From Beroe ovata (taxonomy: Eukaryota > Ctenophora > Nuda > Beroida > Beroidae): a stretch of 16,410 nucleotides of DNA. Where the stretch lies: the NCBI GenBank assembly GCA_946803715.1, contig CAMPET010000065.1, positions 278,822 through 295,231 of the forward strand, given 5' to 3'. Numbering within the stretch: position 1 is the first letter of the stretch; each line of letters opens with the position of its first letter. The notes below the pieces were generated by a model, which saw only the letters and a list, made by a program, of their open reading frames with translations, did no database searches and was not told where the DNA came from. A program made the translations under genes and the position numbers. Shown here piece after piece: positions 8,194-16,120 of this stretch.

Positions 8194-9660
8194 GCTCATG
8201 CATTGGAGCTACTCCACTACCTTGATGTACTTGTAGTTTGCTTTGATATAGCTAATCTCTCAATCGTAACTAAGCATGCGCTGCGCTTCCCATTTGTCCT
8301 CAAGTCATAAGTTCATCAAGACTTCATAGAAGTGATCTGAGCATCTTGCAATTGTAAATCTGTACAATTGTTCAGCCAGTTGTTCATAGCAACTTGTTTG
8401 TCTCTGTCATGTATCTTGATTTCCAAAACTTGATCAGCATATTTTGAGAATTTGAGATGTCCCATGACCAATGACGATTCCTTGACACCCTTTTTACCTA
8501 CGTAAAACCTCGATAGCTTGGTGCGATCATTAATTCAGGAACTGATTCAGGAACTGTTCCTGCGAGCCGTGTTACATTGTTGCCAGGCACCTAGTCAGTG
8601 CCACTCATCAGACAATGCTCTGTGCCCTCTCTCTTATCACTATTCACTGCCCAGATACATACTAGAGTCGCTTGAAGTGGGATATGAAGTGTAATTAGAT
8701 ATGTACCGCGGTAGCTGGTTAACATGACTCCACTGAGTTTAATAGTTCTGTCATCGCAATTTGGTGACAACAAGCCGCGCGCAGCTTAACCAGGAATTGA
8801 CCCTTTCATGTTAATTTTACAGCTGTTTTCACATTTTTCCGAAGAAATTAACGTTGGACATGATATAATTATTAAAAGCTCTACAACTAAAATGGTCTTA
8901 GATAGGAGAAAAGCTAAATTATGCAAAATATTCTAGAGATATACCATGCTATCAAGATAATAAGTAAAGAAATAAAAAATCAGTTAATTAACTTTAAGGG
9001 TAAGCGGCTTGTTCATGCGTTGCAAGTTCTCCTTTCCTCCTTCCATTGTCATAGATAGGATAAATTTGACTGCTGAATTGTCAATATTGCTCATTTGTCA
9101 CATCTTTTGTTCAAATAAAAGGTAGCGTAATTCCGGATTTAGCCGTTACACTTAACTAATATGTGCATGGTAACACTGATGGGACATGTTGACTGTTGTC
9201 ACGGTAGCACTGAAGTTGTCAGGATGACGCTGCTTGGCCATATCTTATAGTAGTCATGAATACGGTTCAACCTAATTTGATACAAACGACGTACATTGTT
9301 TCAAATTTAAACCAGTCTCAATATTATTTTCGTTGTCAATTATTCGTTGAACTTCATGAGTCGTGCTTGTCAGCACCCCTCTTCCACTATAACTTACTGC
9401 TCTTGGAAGCCTGTCATTCAATACAAGCGGTGACATCTCAATAGTAGGACTAGGATGACGACCTCATCACACATGATTCGCATCCAAAATTCTGTTTCGA
9501 TTTCAACTATCGTTCATTTTTTCTGTAATTTTGGTTGTTTACGACCTTCGTCAAATATGTTATCTTATCCGATGTGTTATTCACGAACTACCCACTCTAG
9601 GAAGAATTTTCTGTTTTTTCTTGTATGTAGTAGAAGTAAGGATGATGGTGGCAACCTGAC
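8194..9660. other. Non-coding, AT-rich stretch upstream of the 9661 exon
   Basis: It holds a tandem 12-mer (8533-8556) and AT-rich sequence with AATAAA words near 8971 and 9114. Unsupported frames of about 60 codons occur at 9256-9444 (+) and 8591-8773 (-). If 9661 is a first exon, the promoter and 5' UTR lie at the right end of this stretch; no TATA box at a usual distance stands out. Confidence 0.5.
8533..8562. repeat. Tandem 12-mer plus inverted end
   Basis: ATTCAGGAACTG occurs twice in tandem (8533-8544, 8545-8556). The last CAGGAA then pairs with TTCCTG (8557-8562) across CTG. Confidence 0.85.
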
Positions 9661-9785
9661 ATGGCGTTTGCGGCGGCGCTGAATTCCCGGGGGCCGCCGA
9701 GCGGCGGGAGTGCTGGTCTCGGGGGTGGCGGCGGAGGCGGACACGGCAAGTTCACGAGAGCTGTGTGGGATGTCATGATGAAAAA
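9661..9785 (+). CDS. Best candidate first coding exon: Ala/Gly-rich N-terminus, unknown product
   Basis: The ATG has strong context (G at -3, G at +4). In-frame stops (TAG, TAG, TAA, TGA at 9628-9645) lie just upstream, so the frame is bounded. It encodes MAFAAALNSRGPPSGGS, a run of seven Gly, then HGKFTRAVWDVMMK, and meets a near-consensus donor, AAAAA|GTGAGT, at 9786 (phase 2). The shift from GC-rich Ala/Gly codons to a compact helix-like KFTRAVWDVMM stretch is what a real N-terminus looks like: a flexible leader followed by the start of a folded domain. The family is not recognised. Unspliced, the frame would stop at 9787-9789. The minus strand gives only a proline-rich shadow. A frame-compatible downstream exon (one base to complete the codon) exists at 11484, but the real partner may lie outside the window. 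Confidence 0.55.
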
Positions 9786-9851
9786 GTGAGTGTGGGTTAC
9801 AAGTGAGCTGGACTGACGAGTGTCATACACTGGCATCATGCAAAGTGACAG

Positions 9852-9963
9852 TTTCACCTGTCCAATTTTTCACCTGTCAAATGTTTCACTTGTCCAATGT
9901 TTCGAATGTCCAACAGTTTCACCTGTCCCATGTTTGAACTGTGTCCAATTTTTATTTTGTCCC
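9852..9963. repeat. Degenerate 16-17-bp minisatellite, TTTCACCTGTCCAAT
   Basis: About seven diverged units in a row: TTTCACCTGTCC, TTTCACCTGTCA, TTTCACTTGTCC, TTTCGAATGTCC, TTTCACCTGTCCC, TTTGAACTGTGTCC, TTTATTTTGTCCC. Three units carry CACCTG, the E-box type bound by Snail/ZEB-class zinc-finger proteins in animals. The array starts 66 bases inside the presumed first intron of the 9661 exon. Confidence 0.85.
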
Positions 9964-10285
9964 ACTCATAGCTCCAAACTGTTGTAGATCCTTCGTTGAG
10001 AGTGAGCTATTCTCATATCATGTTTAACACATAAATGTTGCACAATTATAACTTAACTTCGTTAATATCACGTTATTATTATTAACGAATTCAATCTATA
10101 TGATACATATTATATCGTTTAGGCTAATGTTGTGGGCCGAACACTAGCTTATACAATTTATAAGGTGCATTTAAAATAGACCCCATCCCCCGGGTGATCT
10201 CATATTGTCTCGGTTTGTTATGGTTTCGGTAGCGGTTGAGGCGACTGTTGTAGGGGATACTAGCGTGTCACCTGAGTACAGCTTC
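9964..10285. other. Intronic or intergenic AT-rich stretch
   Basis: No gene seen. The stretch around 10020-10110 is AT-rich with ATTATTATTAACG words. GTCACCTGAG at about 10267 adds one more CACCTG word between the two neighbouring arrays. Confidence 0.55.
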
Positions 10286-10333
10286 AGTGACAGGTATAGT
10301 GACAGGTATAGTGACAGGTATAGAAACAGGTAG
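10286..10333. repeat. Tandem 12-mer AGTGACAGGTAT
   Basis: Three exact units (10286-10297, 10298-10309, 10310-10321) and one diverged unit (AGAAACAGGTAG, 10322-10333). The core GACAGGT is the reverse complement of ACCTGTC, the core of the array at 9852-9963. Confidence 0.95.
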
Positions 10334-10382
10334 TATAGTATCCTAGGATATCAGGGTACCATATCGCGACTTATCACACTTT

Positions 10383-10411
10383 AAGTCATGTGATAAGATA
10401 AGTCATGTGAT
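10383..10411. repeat. Repeat AAGTCATGTGAT, two copies
   Basis: AAGTCATGTGATAAGATAAGTCATGTGAT: the 12-mer occurs twice with a 17-base period. A GTGATAA/TTATCAC pair (10370 side) adds dyad symmetry. Confidence 0.8.
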
Positions 10412-10624
10412 ATTAGATTGTTTCCGTTTCTACTCCAGCTTCTCCATCTCATAGGTAGCCTATCTGGGGGTCCTTTTTGAAACAGACTGAAGTCAAAAAA
10501 CAGAGTCAAGTAACACATAAGTCACAAAGTAACATAATAAGTAAATATTCGGACTGGAGTCTGTTTCGGGAAGGACCACCTGCTTTGGTTTTGCGTGCAG
10601 CTGCTGATGCTTTGGCTGAAAAAC

Positions 10625-10797
10625 ACACAGAATGACACACACAGTACCCACACACACAACATACACCCATTTGAGCACGAAAAAACACGCGCCCACAAAC
10701 ACCAAACCAGCTCACTATGCTCATAAACAGACGCACACAAACATGCGCACACATACAAGTACAACACACACACATACACAAACAAGCACACACACGA
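10625..10797. repeat. Degenerate CA-rich microsatellite
   Basis: Interrupted ACACAC with AAAC, CATTTGAG and GCGCAC breaks. It causes long spurious frames on both strands. It is followed by a perfect 16-bp palindrome, ATAATATTAATATTAT (10800-10815). Confidence 0.9.
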
Positions 10798-11131
10798 ATA
10801 TAATATTAATATTATCTTATTTTTATTATTATACCCCTGGTATTCGAGAAGCCACCCAAGTAGACCGCCGCTTTGCGTATAATATAGTTTCAACATGTGC
10901 AGAAGCAGCAGCTATGAGCATAGGCTGAGTGGCGACGACCTACTCTATGATATACTTATACCGTGTATTGTTATTGTCTCTCTCTCTGCCGGCTGTGAAC
11001 CTATAGATTGCATCCATCATCATGCCACTTGTCATTGTCATTAGTTGATGTGATGGGTATCAACTGATAGATACATATCGTGGGACGAATAGGGGCCTAC
11101 CGCCGCGGGGCTTTTTTACCCTTTTCTGTAG
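10798..11131. other. Non-coding stretch with one short exon-like frame
   Basis: At about 10840-10926 a + frame reads GIREATQVDRRFAYNIVSTC... to TGA 10924-10926. It looks protein-like, but I see no good donor and only a weak acceptor (TATTCGAGAAG), so it is not called. A TCTCTCTCTC tract lies near 10977-10987. Confidence 0.4.
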
Positions 11132-11214
11132 TGTTTTCCACCGTGCGATACAGTCGTGAGAAGCATAACGAACTGTCACGAGTGGAGGGGTGGAGGGGTG
11201 AGGGCCCGCAAACT
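11132..11214 (+). CDS. Candidate internal exon, unknown product, frame ambiguous
   Basis: Splice signals are strong on both sides. The tract CTTTTTTACCCTTTTCTGTAG ends at 11131 and the donor ACT|GTGAGTAC begins at 11215. The 83-base exon is GC-richer than its surroundings. Two frames are open: one taking two bases on the left and ending in phase 0 (FSTVRYSREKHNELSRVEG...), and one starting in phase 0 and ending in phase 2 (CFPPCDTVVRSITNC...). The third frame has TGA. The first looks more like ordinary protein. Neither accepts the phase-2 end of the 9661 exon, so another exon would be needed between them or the two belong to different transcripts. The acceptor and donor, not the peptide, carry the call. 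Confidence 0.4.
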
Positions 11215-11225
11215 GTGAGTACTCA

Positions 11226-11300
11226 TTCACTCTCTCTCTCTATTTCACTGACACTCTCTCTCACTGACACTCACACACTCTTTCACGCACATATCAATCG
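11226..11300. repeat. CT-rich / CACTGACACTCTCT simple repeat
   Basis: TCTCTCTCTC followed by repeats of CACTGACACTCTCT and CACTCACACACTC. It continues as similar CT-rich sequence at 11440-11480. Polypyrimidine of this kind is common next to acceptors and here precedes the one at 11483. Confidence 0.8.
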
Positions 11301-11391
11301 CCCCACAATACCCCATTTTTGCCCCCAAAATACTCCATTTTTACCCCAAGATGCCCCTTTTGCCCCCCCCATTGTGCCCCAAAATGCCCCC
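11301..11391. repeat. C-rich minisatellite (CCCCATTTTTGCCCC type)
   Basis: Diverged units of about 17-20 bases with runs of four to eight C alternating with ATTTT or AAAAT. On the minus strand, 11391-11344 has five G runs of at least four separated by 5-6 bases, a canonical quadruplex-forming pattern. The + strand could form an i-motif. Confidence 0.85.
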
Positions 11392-11483
11392 ACTCATTCT
11401 TTGCAGTAAGTGTCACCGGTCAATACTCATTCAGTCAATCTCTCTCTTCCACTCATACTCACACATCACTCACTCTTTGTCAG

Positions 11484-11577
11484 TGTGACTCATTCTACTG
11501 TTGTCTCAATGGCTGGTTGCACCAGCATTGCACCAGCAGATTCCTCGGATTCTGCAGTTAACATGCCGCTTGGTTAA
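11484..11577 (+). CDS. Candidate terminal exon, unknown product
   Basis: A CT-rich tract ending CACTCTTTGTCAG (11483) is a good acceptor. Taking one base to complete a codon, the frame reads VTHSTVVSMAGCTSIAPADS..., 30 codons to TAA at 11575-11577. This phase matches the phase-2 donors at 9786 and 11215 (second frame). In phase 0 the same exon is also open: CDSFYCCLNGWLHQHC... to TAA at 11559-11561, which would match the other frame of 11132-11214. The frame is therefore not settled. It contains a perfect tandem 11-mer (TTGCACCAGCA, 11517-11538). No AATAAA follows closely. Confidence 0.3.
11517..11538. repeat. Tandem 11-mer TTGCACCAGCA
   Basis: Two exact adjacent copies inside the candidate exon at 11484-11577. 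An 11-base duplication shifts frame, so a recent duplication here would be disruptive if the exon is coding. Confidence 0.9.
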
Positions 11578-11697
11578 TGGTTATGTAGCACTATATCACT
11601 CACTCTTGTAGTATCTAGACAATGTACTTTCTCAAATTGGTGTCATCACTTTTTCAATGCTCGATGATACACAAACGTACAAATCTTGACGCATATA

Positions 11698-11817
11698 AAG
11701 ACACACACCCACACAGACGGAGACACACACACACACACACACACACTCACACAAACCCACATCCACACCAACATACACAAACGCGCATACACATACAGAC
11801 ANCACACAAACAAAACA

Positions 11818-11853
<36 letters not shown>

Positions 11854-11861
11854 CGCGCGCG
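11698..11861. repeat. CA-rich microsatellite with one undetermined base, ending in a GC run
   Basis: Compound CA array, pure at 11728-11745 and about 11820-11851, and degenerate between. There is an N at 11812. It passes directly into ATGCGCGCGCG (11851-11861), a CA-to-CG alternating purine-pyrimidine block favourable to Z-DNA. Confidence 0.9.
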
Positions 11862-12235
11862 TTCTCGCGGGCACAAATTCTTCACGTCACATACATTTGC
11901 ACGTACTATACACACAAATAGTCCGGTTCCGGGTGCTTACAACGCAGAAGTTTAACCCTCTTTACATATACACACACCTCTGCTTACCATACATGTACTG
12001 TTTTCAAGTTCCGATCTCTAATATACTGTTTTGCCGCCGTAAATCGCCGAACTTTCCCATCTCCCATACCAAAACTTGTCGTCTATAGCATAGTGAGTAT
12101 ATGAATCCTATGATTTAATCGAGTATAGGAATTCCACCATTATTATCTCTTTAATAAGCTAGTGGAAACGGAAGCCATAATAAGTTCGTGAATTTCTCAG
12201 CATTCTAAGCATGAATTATGGCATCTCACCAGCAG
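11862..12235. other. Non-coding stretch
   Basis: No exon-like frame with splice support. It holds a short AC tract near 11910 and 11970, then AT-rich sequence. No partial copy of the following 400-bp repeat was seen. Confidence 0.5.
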
Positions 12236-12637
12236 CAATATCACCGCGGCGGGACGTGTGCGATCCCAAGTTACCATTGGAGAGACCACTGATCCCTATT
12301 ATAGTACCACAATATGTACCCCTGGTAAAGATGGTATCTGGTACCATGGTCTGAACCATGTGACCCACTATCCAGTATCCACAACAAGATGTTACTGTGT
12401 GCAGTAGTAGTTGTAACAGTGTACTTGGTATTCGTGTATACGGGCAATATGACGCAACTATTTATCATGACAGGTACTGATGCGCACTTTGTCGCTTCCC
12501 TCCTGACAGATTGAGATAAAAACCTACGCACAGAATCTGTATCAAGACAGCACTTGTGCCACCTGGCCAAAGCATGCCCCTTTCGGGTGTGCCCATATCT
12601 GAGATACTTTCTCCATAATTGCCTAGAGGGTGTTACN
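12236..12637. repeat. Tandem duplication, copy 1 (about 402 bp)
   Basis: Begins CAATATCACCGCGGCGGGAC and ends GAGGGTGTTAC followed by N. It is closely similar to 12638-13037 through its whole length. Differences are scattered substitutions and small indels; for example copy 1 has extra bases in CCCAAGTTACCATTGG and TTTGTCGCTTCCC. Minus-strand frames of about 100 and 72 codons in the two copies are similar only because the DNA is duplicated. I see no recognised coding family. Confidence 0.93.
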
Positions 12638-13037
12638 CAATATCACCGCGGCGGGACGTGTGCGATCCCATGGGAGAGACCACTGATCCCTACTATGATA
12701 CCACAATATGTACCCCTGGTAAAGATGGTATCTGGTACCATGGTCTGAACCATGTGACCAACTATCCAGTATCCACAGCAAAATGTCACTGTGTGCAGTA
12801 GTAGTTGTCACAGTGTACTTGGTATTCGTGTATACGGGCAATATGACGCAACTATTTATCTTGACAGGTACTGATGCGCACTTTCCCTCCTGACAGATAA
12901 ATACCTACGCACAGAATCTGTATCAAGACAGCGCTTGTATTGTGTCACCTTGTATTGTGTCACCTGGCCAAAGCATGCCCCTCTAGGGTGTGCCCATATC
13001 CGAGATACTTTCTCCATAATTGCCTAGAGGGTGTTAC
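12638..13037. repeat. Tandem duplication, copy 2 (about 400 bp)
   Basis: Second copy of the 12236 unit, ending GAGGGTGTTACC. It carries its own internal tandem 15-mer, TGTATTGTGTCACCT, at 12936-12950 and 12951-12965, where copy 1 has one short diverged version. The unit contains GGTATCTGGTACCATGGT next to CTGAACCATG, a local dyad. It could be the visible part of a larger satellite. Confidence 0.93.
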
Positions 13038-13084
13038 CCATGACTCATTTAGTTTATCATCTGTGTACTGAGGCTACAGTGTGT

Positions 13085-13184
13085 TTAGGGTACGTGTTAG
13101 ATGTGCAAAGTCACATCTATCAGGGGGGGGGGGTTGTGGTGGCCACACCCATTGATTGATGTTATCTCACATATCGTACCCTAA
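13085..13184. mobile_element. 100-bp element with 10-bp perfect terminal inverted repeats (MITE-like)
   Basis: TTAGGGTACG at 13085-13094 is the exact reverse complement of CGTACCCTAA at 13175-13184. Inside are a hairpin (AGATGTG, six-base loop, CACATCT, 13099-13118), a run of 11 G (13123-13133) and GGTGGCCACACC. A non-autonomous transposon remnant is the simplest reading, but no target-site duplication is visible, so a structured non-mobile repeat is possible. Confidence 0.4.
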
Positions 13185-13375
13185 GGACCGATCCTCTATG
13201 CACAATAGCTCACTTTGATACACTATAAACACCTGGCCTTTACATCAAGCTTGTGTACATGTCACTGTATTTCACAGAGTGGACTGTAGATAATGAAAAA
13301 TACTTATTCTTTTAGTTTGTAAATATGATAATAGTCGATTACCCACGGCCATTATCATGTTGGTCATGCTGGAAC
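13185..13375. other. Short non-coding stretch
   Basis: Nothing supported; AT-rich single-copy-looking sequence between the 100-bp element and the next CA array. Confidence 0.5.
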
Positions 13376-13505
13376 ACATACAAACGCACGCACACACACG
13401 CACACACACACGCACGCACACAAGCACCCAGACACACATACAGACGCATACAGATACAGACACAGACACACACAGACACACACACACGGACACGGACACA
13501 CACAT
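13376..13505. repeat. Degenerate CA-rich microsatellite
   Basis: CACACA with GCACGC, CAGACG, GATACAGACAC and GGACAC interruptions, about 130 bases. Confidence 0.9.
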
Positions 13506-14514
13506 GTGCCCAGGCATACATAATAGAGCATAATAACTGTGGTACTTTAACTTGAGTAGGTACGACCAGTGTATCACATTCATCAAACAATATGAACGTG
13601 TGTTTGTTGTTGTGTGTTTGTTGTGTGTTTGTTGTTTCGCCCTGTGAATCTCACTCCACTGAGATTAGTACAGCATCTTGTTGATCAGCACTACTTGTTG
13701 TTCAGTACTACTCGTTTCGGGATATTGCTAATCAGAAAACATGACCAACTTCTATACCATCGTCTCAAGATTATAGGGTTCTGGGTTTGCCAATGATTTT
13801 CCGTATCATGGTCTTTCTTGTGCTACAGGAATCACATCCATTTATCTCCAGGCGAGAGAAAGCACTTTCTACCTAAACCTTGGTCGTCAGGAAGCCAGCT
13901 CCCCTTAACTCTCTCTCTCTCTATCCACCATGCCGATTATTAGGGAGTCACATGTCTGGGTGGATATTTGAAATGCAGTCACTGAGGATCGCATTTGCTT
14001 TGTACGTGTGCAGTCTGGTGCCCAGATAGTCAGATATATTGTGTGTTCTAGTTACTCCGTCGCAGACCTCTTTGTAGAGCCATCCTTGCTGTCTCTTCAC
14101 CCAACCTGACCTTTTGTACCCGTCCTTTTGTGAGAGACTTTTTGGAGCGATGGGCTAATTAGGTCCCTCTATTGTCATTGTGAAATAGTTTCTAGAAGTT
14201 TCCATGACCACCAAATACTCGACAGTGGACGCACCCATCCAACTTTCACATTTTCACAGTGTCTTTTTGTGAAGTTATCCCTCCCCCACGCCTATATTCT
14301 TAGACGTCTTATTTCCCAGAAAATAAGCTACGTAATGAACCCGAAGTTACCACGATTTTGAAACATCCCTTAACTTGAATAATGAATATCTTACCGAAAC
14401 TTTTGTGTGTGGGCTCATGGTAACGATAATCAGATGTAAATAGGTTTATCATAATTACTTGATTATAGTCGGTATAAATGCTTTGTGTGTAGATATGCGA
14501 CGCGCGCGCCATGA
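13506..14514. other. No supported gene; weak exon-like spots
   Basis: It holds a TTTGTTGTGTG minisatellite at about 13597-13635. A CT tract leads to an acceptor-like GATTATTAG at 13943, followed by an open frame SHMSGWIFEMQSLRIAF... to a GTACGT donor-like word near 14001. On the minus strand, ATG 14452 opens MINLFTSDYRYHEPTHKSF to a TTCG|GTAAGAT donor at 14394. Neither spot has a phase-matching partner in the window, so neither is called. A CGCGCGCG run lies at about 14500-14509. Confidence 0.4.
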
Positions 14515-14638
14515 AGCCTTCCGTCTGAATCAGTTATAAGCGGGGAGTTTTACCATAGTTCACCGAGACACACTAAGTGTACCCTCCCTCTTTCGAAACA
14601 GTATCCCAAATTATATCAAGCTGTAGTGCTAGCTCAGG
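14515..14638 (+). CDS. Weak candidate exon, unknown product
   Basis: A frame is open from just after a TGA (14512-14514) through 41 codons to a good donor, CAGG|GTGAGT, at 14639 (phase 1). A pyrimidine-rich acceptor, ACCCTCCCTCTTTCGAAACAG, ends at 14601, so the exon may be only 14602-14638, reading YPKLYQAVVLAQ. The phase-1 end fits the two-base start of the candidate exon at 15478. Peptide content is plausible but too short to identify. Confidence 0.25.
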
Positions 14639-15097
14639 GTGAGTGGACATAGTCAATATTGATTTTAGGTTTCATTCTCTCATGATGTCAGAACTGGGGG
14701 TTCTCCATCCAGTCAAAATTCCTAGATCCCACTTATCAACATCTGTCATTCCCTCACAACAGCATGCATTAGCCAAATTCAGCCACGCTTGAAGTGGCAC
14801 TCTTTCCCTTACATCATTATGCTGTGATAGTTGCTCAATGCTCATATAACTTGGCGAGGCGACTAATAAGAATCTTGGTAAATGCTGTGAACACGAATTA
14901 TTGTAGTAGAGTTTATTGTAGTAGATTTGGATCTCTGTTTTGTTGTCGACACTATGTTTTGCTTATTAAACATTGGTTTATACTGCGGCTTCACTACAAT
15001 TAACTCTTCTAATCTGATGATTACCAGCAGCTCACACAGCAACAAATAACTCTCATAGTGGTTGTTGTATCATTAAGACTAAGAGCATTCGATTGTC

Positions 15098-15125
15098 GAC
15101 CATACAGTTACACCCCTGTATGGTC
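15098..15125. repeat. Inverted repeat, 10-bp arms
   Basis: GACCATACAG (15098-15107), an eight-base loop (TTACACCC), then CTGTATGGTC (15116-15125). With one mismatch the arms extend about three bases further. The arrangement is typical of a small cruciform or a stem-loop RNA. Confidence 0.85.
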
Positions 15126-15207
15126 AACCACTCACATCGACCTCACGTTTTGACAACACAGTTGCACAATCATTGATATTGATCACTCTGTCCAACCTTA
15201 CCGTTCA

Positions 15208-15302
15208 ATTCAACTCGTTCTATTCAACTCGTATAGACAGTTTTTCCAAATTGTGGATCACACAGTTCTATGAAACTTGTGGACCACACAGTTCCACCCG
15301 AC
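15208..15302. repeat. Two short tandem repeats (14-mer and 26-mer)
   Basis: ATTCAACTCGTTCT / ATTCAACTCGTATA at 15208-15221 and 15222-15235, then TTGTGGATCACACAGTTC... / TTGTGGACCACACAGTTC... with a 26-base period at 15251-15276 and 15277-15302. The word ACACAGTT also occurs at about 15158. Confidence 0.85.
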
Positions 15303-15477
15303 TAGTTCCACCACAATGAGTACGATAACTGATCCAAGATCACTCCTTCTGCATGAGCCATCATCATCTGCTCTCTCCGTATTATACACTGGGGTACTTA
15401 TAGGAGCTCTGCTTAATTCACTCAGCTAAACGGTTAGCTATAAAGAGTGAGAGAGAGAGAGGCGTGGTTTATATCAG

Positions 15478-15671
15478 TGGATGACCTGCACCTGTCTTTG
15501 CCGCGGTGGTCATTTTCAGACCCCTTCTTGCATGACCTCAATACAAACCAGGATGATATTTACTGTGACCGACACGCGCGCGCGCGGCGCAGGCACGAAA
15601 TCATGATACCAGTCGGTTTATCATTATCAACAGATCGACTCATTACAGGTCTCTATAATAGTTGTACATAA
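15478..15671 (+). CDS. Candidate terminal exon, unknown product
   Basis: An acceptor-like GTGGTTTATATCAG ends at 15477. Taking two bases to complete a codon, the frame runs to TAA at 15669-15671, about 64 residues: DDLHLSLPRWSFSDPFLHDL..., then a basic HARARRRHE coded by a CGCGCGCG run, then a polar end. The first part is GC-balanced and looks like real protein, with a regular mix of acidic, aromatic and Leu residues. The phase matches the donor at 14639, giving a possible two-exon 3' end with an 839-base intron. There is no close AATAAA after the stop and no family recognised. The frame is also open upstream to 15447 through GA repeats, which I treat as intron. Confidence 0.33.
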
Positions 15672-15953
15672 TATAGCCCGAGATATAGCCTCCGGTGGAC
15701 GCAATAGGACTGAGGATAGTTGCTCACAATTAGTCAACCAGCAAACTACTACTCTTACTATAGATCCATGGGTAATGTGTGGTATGAGTTGTACTACTAG
15801 TCTAGGTAGAGCTATTCATTGACATAAATACTTAGGTTTGTAGTATAGTTTGTAGTGGTTGATAAGCAAATAATATAGGAGGAGAGTTTTACTCGGGTGT
15901 TTTGTTTGATTTCCTGAGTAGAGTTTTGATTTGGCGTTTTTAGTTTCATATTT
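15672..15953. other. Non-coding stretch
   Basis: Nothing supported. It is AT-rich, with GTAGTATAGTTTGTAGTGG-type simple sequence near 15840-15860. Confidence 0.5.
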
Positions 15954-16028
15954 GTTGATTTTTGTTTTGTTGATTTTTGTTTTGTTGATTTTTGTTTTGT
16001 TGAGTTTTATATTGTTGAGTTCTGGATA
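15954..16028. repeat. T-rich tandem 15-mer GTTGATTTTTGTTTT
   Basis: Five units with exact 15-base spacing (starts 15954, 15969, 15984, 15999, 16014). The first three are identical; the last two decay (GTTGAGTTTTATATT, GTTGAGTTCTGGATA). It lies about 90 bases upstream of the candidate first exon at 16115. Confidence 0.93.
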
Positions 16029-16110
16029 GTAAAGGTTGAGCTTGCTGTGTTGAGATCATCACATAGCAATTGTTATCCTGCTTTTCCCAAGACAGAGTAG
16101 ACAGTTAAAT

Positions 16111-16120
16111 CAAGATGGCG
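16111..16120 (+). promoter_or_regulatory. YY1-like start-site element CAAGATGGCG
   Basis: Matches the core AAGATGGCG known from metazoan promoters, where it overlaps the translation start in first exons. It is a single motif match and could be coincidental. Confidence 0.3.

Larger units (their letters stand above)
14639..15477. other. Possible intron with several short repeats
   Basis: It contains the hairpin at 15098-15125, the tandem 14-mer at 15208-15235 and the tandem 26-mer at 15251-15302, all in one 200-base stretch. A TATAAAGAGTGAGAGAGAG tract sits at about 15439-15461. Frames of 60-70 codons at 14794-15045 on both strands have no splice support. Confidence 0.45.

Noticed and set aside
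9597-9857. Proline-rich minus-strand frame over 9661-9785
   Set aside because: Antisense shadow of the Gly-rich exon; the + strand has the start context and the donor.
10840-10926. Protein-like frame GIREATQVDRRF...
   Set aside because: Weak acceptor, no donor and no polyA signal; frame upstream is CA repeat.
12271-12841. Similar minus-strand frames in both copies of the 400-bp repeat
   Set aside because: The peptide similarity follows from the recent DNA duplication. The frames are broken by small indels and show no recognisable protein family.
13597-13635. TGTTTGTTGTGTG minisatellite as part of a coding frame (13614-13796)
   Set aside because: The frame begins inside the repeat with a non-supported start and has no splice signals.
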